In this document: in pieces, positions 7,936 to 13,962 of the stretch
Numbering within the stretch: the first letter of the stretch is position 1
Layout: each line of letters begins with the position of its first letter
Assembly (NCBI GenBank): GCA_964622315.1
Contig: CAZUOY010000048.1
Location: 1-13,962, forward strand
Length of the DNA stretch: 13,962 nt
DNA from: JAYFNU01 sp964622315
Lineage (GTDB): Bacteria; Bacillota; Clostridia; Oscillospirales; Ruminococcaceae
Direction of reading: 5' to 3'
The notes under the pieces: generated by a model
Told to the model about the DNA's origin: nothing
Database searches by the model: none
Seen by the model: only the letters and a program-made list of their open reading frames with translations
Translations under genes and position numbers: made by a program

Positions 7936-9684
7936 ATGGCGCTGTCACAGGATTTTTTAATTGAGCTTCACGACAGAAACGACATAGTCGAGGTTGTCGG
8001 CTCATATCTGCCGCTTGTTCGGCGCGGAAGAATACATGTCGCGCTTTGCCCCTTTCATAATGAAAGAACGCCGAGCTTTACCGTTTATCCCGAAACCCAG
8101 TCCTTCTACTGCTTCGGGTGCGGCGCGGGCGGCGATGTAATCACCTTTATAAAACAGCGCGAGAATATCGAGTATATAGAAGCAGTGAAGCTTCTTGCCA
8201 GCCGCGCGGGCATGGCGCTTCCGGACGAGACCGACACAAGCGCAATAGCGGTAAGAAAGCGGATATTCGATTTAAACAAGCTAACCGCACGCTTCTTCTT
8301 CGACAGTCTTAATTCCGACGCAGGAAAGCAAGCGCGTGGCTATCTTCGAAGACGCGGACTGGATGACGCGACAATACGCCGCTTCGGAATAGGCTATGCG
8401 GATAACACGTGGGACAGCCTGAGAAACTTTCTTCGCTCCAAGGGCTTTCGCGACGAGGAGATGATTGAAGCCGGTATTTGCACCGCTGGTAAGAACGGCG
8501 GAAGCTACGATTTCTTTCGCGAGAGAGCGATGTTTCCCGTAATAGACGTTCGCGGAAATATTGTGGCATTTTCGGGCCGTACCCTAAACGCCGACACAAG
8601 GAAATATTTAAACACGAGGGACACCGCGGTCTTCAAAAAGAGTCGCACCCTTTTTGCTCTTAACATTGCAAAGAACACGAAAACTCGGCAGATAATTATT
8701 GCGGAAGGGCAGATGGACGTAATAGCCCTTCATGCCGCGGGCTTCGATAACGCCGTCGCGGGACTCGGTACCGCGCTTACAGACGAGCACGCACGGATGA
8801 TTTCGCAGTATGCCGACGAGGTTCTTCTCGCCTACGACGCGGACGAGGCGGGGCAGAAGGCAACACGACGAACGATTGATGTTTTTAAAAACACAAATCT
8901 TATTGTCCGCGTAATAGCCATGGACGGCGCGAAAGACCCTGACGAGTTTATTCAAAAATTCGGCGCTGACCGCTTCCGCGAGCTAATTGACGGCTCGGCT
9001 AATTCAACGGAATACGAGCTTTTCCGTGTAAAGAAAAACTTTGACCTTGAAACCGACGCCGGCCGCGCGGGCTACCTTAAAGCGGCGGGAGAGGTGCTTG
9101 CGCGGATAGACTCGCTCACAGAGCGTGATATCTATGCGGGAAGGGTCGCGAAAGATACCGACGGAAACAAGGAATATCTCTTGCTTGAAGCGGAGCGGGT
9201 CAGAAAACGGCTTCGCGCGCGCGAAACAAAGGCGCAGGATTCCAAGCTTGCCCGAAGCGTGGGTGAACGGTACAACCTGCGAGTAGCGGGTGACTCAAAG
9301 CTCGGCGCTGTCTCGGCGGAGCGACGAATAGTCGCGCTCTTGTTCTTCAATCCCGACCTTTGTGAAAAAATAGCGGACAAGCTACTTCCCGGTGACTTTG
9401 TGTCGGCGGAAACGGCGGAGATTTTCCGTTTGCTTACCGAGGCAATCGGGCGCGAGGAGTTTATGGGAATGTCCTCAATGTCCGCCTTTCTTTCAGGTGA
9501 ACAGATATCATTGTTAAGCGGAATAATTGCGGAAGCCTCTGGCGTAAACTTCGCCGTGGACGACGCAGACCTATATATAGACAAAATTCTTGAGGCGGCT
9601 AACAGCCCGGACAAAGACTCGCTGGGCAGAATGGACGCCGAGGAGATACAAAAGCTTATAGATAAAAAGAAGGGGATAAAATAA
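7936..9684 (+). CDS. dnaG: DNA primase
   Basis: This 582-residue primase synthesises the RNA primers for chromosome replication, working with the replicative helicase DnaB. The domains appear in the usual order: a CHC2 zinc ribbon (C38, H41, C59, C62); the catalytic core N-lobe with FFRERAMFPVIDVRGNIVAF (193-212); a TOPRIM domain with the catalytic E257 in AEGQMD and the metal-binding D301 and D303 in DADEAG; and a C-terminal helicase-binding region (about 430-582). The family's core KYLNTRDT (223-230) is intact. AGGGGG lies seven bases before the ATG. The stop shares one base with the start of rpoD (TAATG), indicating translational coupling. The gene lies in a dgt-like/dnaG/rpoD block like the macromolecular synthesis operon of other bacteria, without rpsU. 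Confidence 0.97.
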   Translation: MALSQDFLIELHDRNDIVEVVGSYLPLVRRGRIHVALCPFHNERTPSFTVYPETQSFYCFGCGAGGDVITFIKQRENIEYIEAVKLLASRAGMALPDETDTSAIAVRKRIFDLNKLTARFFFDSLNSDAGKQARGYLRRRGLDDATIRRFGIGYADNTWDSLRNFLRSKGFRDEEMIEAGICTAGKNGGSYDFFRERAMFPVIDVRGNIVAFSGRTLNADTRKYLNTRDTAVFKKSRTLFALNIAKNTKTRQIIIAEGQMDVIALHAAGFDNAVAGLGTALTDEHARMISQYADEVLLAYDADEAGQKATRRTIDVFKNTNLIVRVIAMDGAKDPDEFIQKFGADRFRELIDGSANSTEYELFRVKKNFDLETDAGRAGYLKAAGEVLARIDSLTERDIYAGRVAKDTDGNKEYLLLEAERVRKRLRARETKAQDSKLARSVGERYNLRVAGDSKLGAVSAERRIVALLFFNPDLCEKIADKLLPGDFVSAETAEIFRLLTEAIGREEFMGMSSMSAFLSGEQISLLSGIIAEASGVNFAVDDADLYIDKILEAANSPDKDSLGRMDAEEIQKLIDKKKGIK

Positions 9685-10757
9685 TGAGTGCAGAAAAACG
9701 CAACCTGATTAAGGAGCTTATCGAAAACGGGAAAAAGAAGGGCAAGCTCACCACAAAAGAAATCAACGACGTGCTTGAGGAGATGGACTTCGACGTTGAG
9801 CAGGTGGACAAGCTATATGATACCCTTGAAGGACACCGTATAGAGATAGTTGAGGATATGGAGGACGAGGACCTTGAGGCTGACCTTACCAAGGACGTCG
9901 AAAACCTTGTCGATTCCTCTACGGTCGAGGGCACAGACGACCCCGTAAAAGTATACCTAAAAGAAATCGGACGCGTGCCGCTGCTGACTCCGGACGAGGA
10001 GATAGACCTTGCCGTTCGTATGGCAGAGGGTGACGAAAGGGCGAAAAAACGTCTTTCGGAAGCTAACCTGCGTCTTGTCGTCAGCATAGCCAAAAGGTAC
10101 GTTGGGCGCGGAATGCACTTTCTTGACCTTATTCAAGAGGGTAACCTCGGCTTGATTAAGGCGGTTGAAAAGTTCGATTACACTAAAGGCTTTAAATTTT
10201 CGACCTACGCTACATGGTGGATTCGACAGGCAATAACCCGTGCGATAGCCGACCAGGCACGCACAATCAGAATCCCCGTACATATGGTCGAAACAATAAA
10301 TAAGGTTAAGAAGGTAAGCAGCCAGCTCCTTCACAGGAACGGACATGAGCCGACGGCGGAGGAGATTTCCGAGGAGATGGGCGTTTCCGTTGAGAAGGTT
10401 CGCGAGATACTTCGCGTGGCGCAGGAGCCCGTTTCCCTCGAAACCCCGATAGGCGAGGAGGAGGACAGCCATCTCGGCGACTTTATCCCCGACGAGGACG
10501 CTCCCGTTCCCGCTGAGGCGGCGTACCATACCCTTCTTCGCGAGCAGTTGGGTGATGTGCTCAACACCCTCACCCCGCGTGAGGAAAAGGTGCTTCGTCT
10601 GCGCTTCGGTCTTGAGGACGGACGTCCGCGCACCCTTGAGGAGGTCGGTAAGGAGTTCAACGTAACCCGCGAACGTATCCGTCAGATTGAGGCGAAGGCG
10701 CTTCGCAAGCTCCGCCACCCAAGCAGAAGCAAAAAACTACGCGATTTTCTTGATTAG
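9684..10757 (+). CDS. rpoD: Primary RNA polymerase sigma factor (SigA/RpoD)
   Basis: This 357-residue housekeeping sigma-70 factor directs RNA polymerase to TTGACA/TATAAT promoters such as those seen in this window. A short region 1.1 (about 5-55) and an acidic linker precede region 1.2 (DDPVKVYLKEIGRVPLL, 85-101). Region 2 contains the RpoD box DLIQEGNLGLIKAVEKFD (148-165) and FSTYATWWIRQAITRAI (172-188) for -10 recognition and melting. Region 3 spans about 200-275. Region 4.2, with the helix-turn-helix LEEVGKEFNVTRERIRQIE (318-336), reads the -35 element. The size is normal for Bacillota SigA. It starts within the dnaG stop codon, with AAGGGG eight bases upstream, and is followed by a terminator. 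Confidence 0.98.
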   Translation: MSAEKRNLIKELIENGKKKGKLTTKEINDVLEEMDFDVEQVDKLYDTLEGHRIEIVEDMEDEDLEADLTKDVENLVDSSTVEGTDDPVKVYLKEIGRVPLLTPDEEIDLAVRMAEGDERAKKRLSEANLRLVVSIAKRYVGRGMHFLDLIQEGNLGLIKAVEKFDYTKGFKFSTYATWWIRQAITRAIADQARTIRIPVHMVETINKVKKVSSQLLHRNGHEPTAEEISEEMGVSVEKVREILRVAQEPVSLETPIGEEEDSHLGDFIPDEDAPVPAEAAYHTLLREQLGDVLNTLTPREEKVLRLRFGLEDGRPRTLEEVGKEFNVTRERIRQIEAKALRKLRHPSRSKKLRDFLD

Positions 10758-10807
10758 CATACAAAAACTGCCGAAAACCTCGACGCCAAAAGGAAACAAA
10801 GTTGCAA

Positions 10808-10842
10808 CCCGCCCGTGCGTGTCACGAGCGGGCTATTTTTTT
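10808..10842 (+). terminator. Rho-independent terminator after rpoD
   Basis: A GC-rich hairpin pairs CCCGCCCGTG (10808-10817) with CACGAGCGGG (10823-10832), with one C-A mismatch and a five-base loop. A run of seven T follows at 10836-10842. It ends the dgt-like/dnaG/rpoD transcription unit. Confidence 0.88.
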
Positions 10843-10864
10843 GTTTTATCAAAAAAATAGGGTA

Positions 10865-10893
10865 TTGACAAAATAAACAGAAAATCGTATAAT
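10865..10893 (+). promoter_or_regulatory. Consensus SigA promoter of rpoB
   Basis: TTGACA (10865-10870), exactly 17 bases, then TATAAT (10888-10893): a perfect match to the consensus. It follows the rpoD terminator by 22 bases and predicts a transcript starting near 10900. Confidence 0.88.
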
Positions 10894-10899
10894 TTTAAA

Positions 10900-11043
10900 T
10901 TAGTTTACAATGGATTTTTGCGCCCAAAGATGTAAAAAATTGGTGTTTTTCTCGCCAAAAATTTACGAAAATCGGCGCGTTTTTCGACCCAACTTGTGCA
11001 ACTTGTATAAATAGTAAGTATAAAAGAGGAGTGACAGCGAAGC
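10900..11043 (+). other. Long 5' leader of rpoB
   Basis: About 145 nt lie between the predicted transcription start and the rpoB ATG with no coding potential I can support. It is AT-rich and holds three short T5-N4-CCAA repeats, a weak hairpin (TTGGTG 10940-10945 with CGCCAA 10953-10958) and a tandem CAACTTGT. It ends with AGAGGAGTGA (11025-11034), nine bases before the ATG. It matches no riboswitch or ribosomal-protein leader that I recognise, and I see no classic terminator inside it. Confidence 0.5.
10915..10992 (+). repeat. Three degenerate TTTTT-N4-CCAA repeats in the rpoB leader
   Basis: Copies at 10915-10927, 10946-10958 and 10980-10992 share TTTTT, then four variable bases, then CCAA, in identical internal spacing. 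Their starts are 31 and 34 bases apart, roughly three helical turns. The leader is T- and A-rich, so chance similarity is possible. Just after the third copy begins a tandem CAACTTGT pair (10990-10997 and 10999-11006). Confidence 0.35.
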
Positions 11044-12366
11044 ATGGAGAGAGTACATCCCGTAAAACTTGGCAAGAACGAGAGAATGAGCTTTGCGCAA
11101 ATCGATGAAGTCCAGGAGATGCCGAACCTTATCGAGATACAGAAAAACTCGTATCGCTGGTTTCTGACCGACGGCTTGAAGGAGGTCTTTCGCGACATCT
11201 CGACTATCAAGGACTACACAGGTAACCTTGTTCTTGATTTTATCGATTATCACCTTGAGGAAACACCCAAGTATACCGTTGAGGAGTGCAAGGAGCGCGA
11301 CGCGACGTATAACGCGCCGCTAAAGGTTCGCGCCCGTCTTCTCAACAAAGAAACAGGAGAGATAAAGGAGCAGGAAATTTTCATGGGCGATTTTCCGCTC
11401 ATGACCGACAGCGGCACCTTTGTCATTAACGGCGCGGAGCGCGTTATTATCTCTCAGCTCGTTCGTTCCCCCGGCGTCTACTTCGACGAGACGCGCGATA
11501 AATCGGGAAAGAAGCTCTACACCTCCACGGTTATTCCTAACCGCGGCGCTTGGCTTGAATATGAAACCGACACCAACGATATCTTCTATGTCCGTATCGA
11601 CAAGAACAGGAAGATGCCCGTCACGGTGTTCCTTCGTGCGCTTGGGCTCGGCTCCAACGAGCAGATAAAAGAGTTCTTCGGCGAGGATGACAGAATTATT
11701 GCAACGCTTGAGAAGGATTCCACCACAAACGAGGAGGAGGGACTTCTTGAAACCTACCGCAAGCTTCGCCCGGGCGAGCCTCCCACGGTAGACAGCGCTA
11801 AGACCCACCTTAACAACCTCTTTTTTGACGCACGCCGTTACGACCTTTCCCGTTTTGGACGCTATAAGTACAACAAAAAGCTTTCGCTGGTTCCGAGAAT
11901 TTACGATAAAAAGCTAATGCGCGACGTTATCGACGAGCGCACGGGCGAGCTTCTTGCGAGCAAAGGCGACATAATCAGCCGCGAGCTCGGTGACAAGATT
12001 GCCCAAAGCGGCATAATGATTGTTTACCTTGACGTTAACGATAAAGAGGTAAAGGTTATCTCCAACGGTATGGTCGATATCAGCGACTATATCGGCTTTG
12101 ACCCGAAGGAAGCGGATATCAATGAAAAGGTCTGCTTCAAGGTTCTCTGCGAAATCCTTGATTCCGCGAAGAATCAGGAAACAATTAAAGAGATGATAAT
12201 TGCCCGCCGCGACGAGCTAATTCCGAAGCATATTACGATAGACGACATTTTGGCGTCCGTCAACTATCTTTGCGGATGTTATGGAGTTGTTTTCAACCGC
12301 TGCTGCGGGATTCAATGTCGGAGAGTTAACCCCGTCATGGTCATGCCCCGTGGTCGCATTGAATAA
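11044..12366 (+). CDS. rpoB: RNA polymerase beta subunit, N-terminal third, cut off by phage DNA
   Basis: This is the N-terminal part of the beta subunit of RNA polymerase. Residues 1-409 follow the family without gaps: MSFAQIDEVQEMPNLIEIQKNSY (pieces at 15-37), GDFPLMTDSGTFVINGAERV (115-134), QLVRSPGVYF (138-147) and HITIDDILASVNYL (396-409). These cover the protrusion and part of the lobe. After L409 (base 12270) the expected continuation, with the rifampicin-binding region, catalytic fork and switch regions of a roughly 1200-residue protein, is absent. Instead 31 unrelated residues, antisense to a phage gene, lead to a stop at 12364-12366. The start is supported by AGAGGAGTGA and by the family N-terminus VHPVKLGKNERMSFA. 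rplJ and rplL, often upstream of rpoB, are missing; rpoD is upstream instead. A truncated beta would not function, so I read this as a gene cut at an assembly join. Confidence 0.93.
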   Translation: MERVHPVKLGKNERMSFAQIDEVQEMPNLIEIQKNSYRWFLTDGLKEVFRDISTIKDYTGNLVLDFIDYHLEETPKYTVEECKERDATYNAPLKVRARLLNKETGEIKEQEIFMGDFPLMTDSGTFVINGAERVIISQLVRSPGVYFDETRDKSGKKLYTSTVIPNRGAWLEYETDTNDIFYVRIDKNRKMPVTVFLRALGLGSNEQIKEFFGEDDRIIATLEKDSTTNEEEGLLETYRKLRPGEPPTVDSAKTHLNNLFFDARRYDLSRFGRYKYNKKLSLVPRIYDKKLMRDVIDERTGELLASKGDIISRELGDKIAQSGIMIVYLDVNDKEVKVISNGMVDISDYIGFDPKEADINEKVCFKVLCEILDSAKNQETIKEMIIARRDELIPKHITIDDILASVNYLCGCYGVVFNRCCGIQCRRVNPVMVMPRGRIE

Positions 12367-12450
12367 GGGGTCATGGAATTCATTCTCCATAAAGTCCCTT
12401 AACTGCGGATTTCTTAATTTCTCGTATTTTACTTCTATTGCTCCTGCCAT
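12217..12450 (-). CDS. Small phage virion protein with HDHDG motif, 3' end replaced by rpoB antisense
   Basis: The open frame has 77 codons, but only the first 60-65 residues look like the phage gene. The segment after KIVDG (61-65) is antisense of rpoB, so the real C-terminus is lost. The N-terminal part MAGAIEVKYEKLRNPQLRDF and the motif TGHDHDGVNS (residues 34-43) resemble small proteins encoded directly after the major capsid gene in phages of Bacillota. HDHDG-type motifs are common in head-fibre or tail-fibre like proteins, and 'NNSITSAKI' resembles the start of repeats seen in fibre shafts. A strong AGGAG precedes the ATG. The position after the capsid gene suggests a head decoration or head fibre. 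The precise role is a guess. Confidence 0.65.
   Translation of the reverse strand: MAGAIEVKYEKLRNPQLRDFMENEFHDPLFNATTGHDHDGVNSPTLNPAAAVENNSITSAKIVDGRQNVVYRNMLRN
12256..12270. other. Junction between bacterial rpoB and phage sequence
   Basis: Bases up to 12270 encode conserved RpoB residues SVNYL on the + strand. On the - strand the same 15 bases, in a codon register that matches, encode KIVDG, a sensible continuation of the phage protein ending in NNSITSA at 12271. The segment therefore fits both parents and marks the probable crossover. Nothing like an integrase, attachment site or target duplication is visible around it. Confidence 0.75.
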
Positions 12451-12471
12451 TTTATTGCTCCTTTCAATGTA

Positions 12472-12489
12472 GGGGGGTCAATGCCCCCC
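12472..12489. other. GGGGGG/CCCCCC hairpin between capsid and HDHDG genes
   Basis: Six G (12472-12477) and six C (12484-12489) can pair around a TCAATG loop in the 56-base gap between the two phage genes. No T run follows on either strand, so it is not a standard terminator. It might act as a partial attenuator or processing site. Confidence 0.4.
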
Positions 12490-12506
12490 GTTTGTTCCAT
12501 TGTTAC

Positions 12507-13454
12507 TTATGATGTTGCTAATCCTGTGATTGTGCCGTGGCACCATGCTGGACCGTAGTCTAAGCCTATCTGTCCGAATATCTGACCGCTTTCAGCAGCT
12601 CCTGTCTTAGAGAGTTCCTCATAGAAGAGGTTACCTTTTCCTGGTACTGGCTGGAATACTGGAGCGCACATTGCGACGTCCGCTATCAGCAGTGTGGAAT
12701 TTGGCATCATTCTGTGTGGATTAGCCACGCCTATATTGCCGTAGTCTGTTTCAATCTGTTTGACGTTTACTCCACCGACATTCCTGTCTTCAGGCGCATA
12801 TCCGTAGATTGCAGAGAGTTTCTGCTTCTGGAATCCTCCGCAGAAGATTACTGGATTTTTGAACATCGCGCCGTTCTCGAACATGGTCAAGAGTATCTCG
12901 TCCATGAGGTCTTTTGATAAGGCTACTGCGCTTGCGTCAACTGTGTTGGAAGCGAGAGCCGCAGCGGCTATCATACCTCTGGTCTGATTAGCGGTGTCGC
13001 TGTCTGATGAAGCTGAATGTGTCCCCTGTAGGAAGTGCCATTCAACTTTGCGTGCGATTTCCTCAAGAGCCTTGGCAATCTGCCAGTCCTTCTCGCTTAC
13101 TACGTTATTCTGCGCGCCTGCGGTGTTGATTCCGTCAAGCCTGCCGTAGTTGGACATCTTTACATAGGATAGTATGATTTTTTCCTGGAATATCTGCACT
13201 ACGTTCTTTTTCTGCACGCGTACCCTGTTTATAGCGGTTACGCCTGTTATGGATTCGTTCTCTGTGATAGTTTCCTGTTCGAGTGTTTCGTGATTGTATT
13301 CAGATGTTGTCGGAAACTCGAAGTTTGTTGTCTGTCTTCCGCCGTTCAGTCCGCCTATCATGGAAAGGAACGGTGTGTTGATCATATCGCTGGTATAGAG
13401 CGCCCCTGTGTAGTTAGGCAGTCCCCAGATTGTACCTGTTGTTTCGTTAGCCAT
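12507..13454 (-). CDS. Phage major capsid protein (SU10/DUF5309-like, HK97-type fold expected)
   Basis: This 315-residue protein probably forms the shell of a tailed-phage head. I recognise the overall pattern of the SU10/DUF5309 capsid group. An N-terminal part has GALYTSDMINTPFLSMIG (17-34), followed by a stretch TVTAIN/RVRVQKK-like with alternating polar residues. A central helix-rich part has EKDWQIAKALEEIARKVEWHF. NPVIFCGGFQKQKLSAIYG forms the middle of the second half, and the C-terminus ends in GLDYGPAWCHGTITGLA. No protease or signal sequence is visible. AAGGAGAT lies upstream of the ATG. The preceding scaffolding-like gene ends 11 bases before the start, and the order scaffold, capsid, small head protein is typical of phage head modules. 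The family assignment is from memory of sequence patterns, not from a search. Confidence 0.8.
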   Translation of the reverse strand: MANETTGTIWGLPNYTGALYTSDMINTPFLSMIGGLNGGRQTTNFEFPTTSEYNHETLEQETITENESITGVTAINRVRVQKKNVVQIFQEKIILSYVKMSNYGRLDGINTAGAQNNVVSEKDWQIAKALEEIARKVEWHFLQGTHSASSDSDTANQTRGMIAAAALASNTVDASAVALSKDLMDEILLTMFENGAMFKNPVIFCGGFQKQKLSAIYGYAPEDRNVGGVNVKQIETDYGNIGVANPHRMMPNSTLLIADVAMCAPVFQPVPGKGNLFYEELSKTGAAESGQIFGQIGLDYGPAWCHGTITGLATS

Positions 13455-13465
13455 TTTTTATCTCC

Positions 13466-13962
13466 TTATTTCTTGCTCCTCGCCTCGAATAACTGTCGGG
13501 TGAGTGATACTATGGCGACAGAGTTTCCGTCCTTATGGGCTTCTTTTAGTTTCTGCTCCAAGGTTTCGACTTCTGTCGCATTATTAGGTGGCGGGTTAGC
13601 GCCCCTGTCCGCTGTCCCCGTCCTTACTTGCGGGAACTCTTCCTCTAATGCCGTTATCGCCTCTTTCAAGCCCTTTATCGTGCCGTCCTCTTCAATCGTG
13701 ACTTTGGAGCGGTCCAACAGCCTGCTTACAAGTTTTACGTCATACCCATCAAGGGATTTGATTTCAGCCTGCAACAGCCTCTCATTGGCTTTTTCGAGCG
13801 CTGCGTTCATGTTCTTCGCTAAGTTTTCCTTATAGAGCGTGATACTCTCGTCTTTCAGGGCGTCTTCGGGGTTTAATCCGATTATATCCTTGAACTTCAA
13901 GGCGAGCCTGTCGCGTTCTTCTTCGGCGGCTTTTCTTGCGAGCCTGTTTTCTTTCGCTTCTT
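13466..13962 (-). CDS. Phage capsid scaffolding / GP20-like protein, 5' end outside the window
   Basis: The frame is open to the window edge, so the true start lies beyond it; a TTG at 13898-13900 is only an internal Leu. The visible 165 residues are highly charged and helical. They begin with KENRLARKAAEEERDRLALK, a likely coiled coil, and continue through SITLYKENLAKNMNAALEKA. The segment LVSRLLDRSKVTIEEDGTIK followed by GLKEAITALEEEFP matches the pattern of phage minor structural GP20/scaffolding proteins, where 'DGTIxGLxEAIxxLxxxxP' is usual. A low-complexity linker with PPPNN precedes a last helix. Such proteins guide capsid assembly and leave the mature head. The position directly upstream of the capsid gene supports this. 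Confidence 0.75.
   Translation of the reverse strand, partial: EAKENRLARKAAEEERDRLALKFKDIIGLNPEDALKDESITLYKENLAKNMNAALEKANERLLQAEIKSLDGYDVKLVSRLLDRSKVTIEEDGTIKGLKEAITALEEEFPQVRTGTADRGANPPPNNATEVETLEQKLKEAHKDGNSVAIVSLTRQLFEARSKK

Noticed and set aside
9957..10718. 253-codon frame antisense to rpoD, and other long antisense frames in pgcA, nfnB and dnaG
   Set aside because: These are shadows of genes with strong codon bias. They have no ribosome binding site and no recognisable domain.
13290..13835. 181-codon + strand frame across the phage capsid and scaffold genes
   Set aside because: It is antisense to two genes with good ribosome binding sites and clear phage character.
12217..13962. Prophage integrated into rpoB
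   Set aside because: No integrase, attachment repeat or restored rpoB end is visible, and the join lies inside a virion gene. A chimeric contig explains the facts more simply.

Overview
The window looks like core chromosome of a low-to-mid-GC anaerobic Bacillota, most likely a member of Clostridia. The reasons are strong AGGAGG-type ribosome binding sites, TTG starts on two genes, SigA-type promoters close to TTGACA/TATAAT, an NfnAB-type bifurcating oxidoreductase pair, and a dgt-like/dnaG/rpoD cluster. I cannot name the genus from this sequence alone. The last 1.7 kb are different: they carry tailed-phage head genes on the opposite strand, and they join the chromosome part inside the essential gene rpoB.

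Layout: 1-87 is a window edge with no supportable gene. 88-1614 (-) is a YifB/ComM AAA+ ATPase. It shares a divergent promoter region (1615-1810) with nfnA-nfnB (1811-4043, +), two overlapping genes for a flavin/iron-sulfur NADH/NADPH-ferredoxin oxidoreductase. A strong terminator (4062-4090) and a new promoter (4094-4122) separate these from a phosphoglucomutase/phosphomannomutase (4174-5889). Next come rpmE (ribosomal protein L31 with its own promoter and terminator), a YigZ/IMPACT-family protein, a dGTPase-like HD hydrolase, DNA primase and the primary sigma factor. The last four are closely packed on the + strand and end at a terminator (10808-10842). A consensus promoter (10865-10893) and a leader of about 145 nt then precede rpoB.

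rpoB follows its family normally for about 409 residues (to about 12270) and then changes abruptly into the antisense of a small phage gene. Reading on the - strand from the right edge, the phage genes run: scaffolding-type protein (13466 to beyond the window), major capsid protein (12507-13454), and a small HDHDG-motif virion protein (starting at 12450) whose C-terminus is lost at the same junction. The junction falls on about 15 bases that suit both genes. The simplest reading is a chimeric assembly joining a phage contig to a bacterial contig. An insertion in rpoB would be lethal unless an intact copy exists elsewhere.

Functionally, the window combines redox balancing (NfnAB), sugar-phosphate metabolism (PgcA type), dNTP control plus replication priming plus sigma factor (Dgt, DnaG, RpoD), translation (L31) and transcription (RpoB). 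I found no CRISPR array, tRNA, rRNA, insertion sequence or integrase, and no convincing undescribed system. The observations most worth checking are the rpoB/phage junction and a set of short repeats in the rpoB leader.
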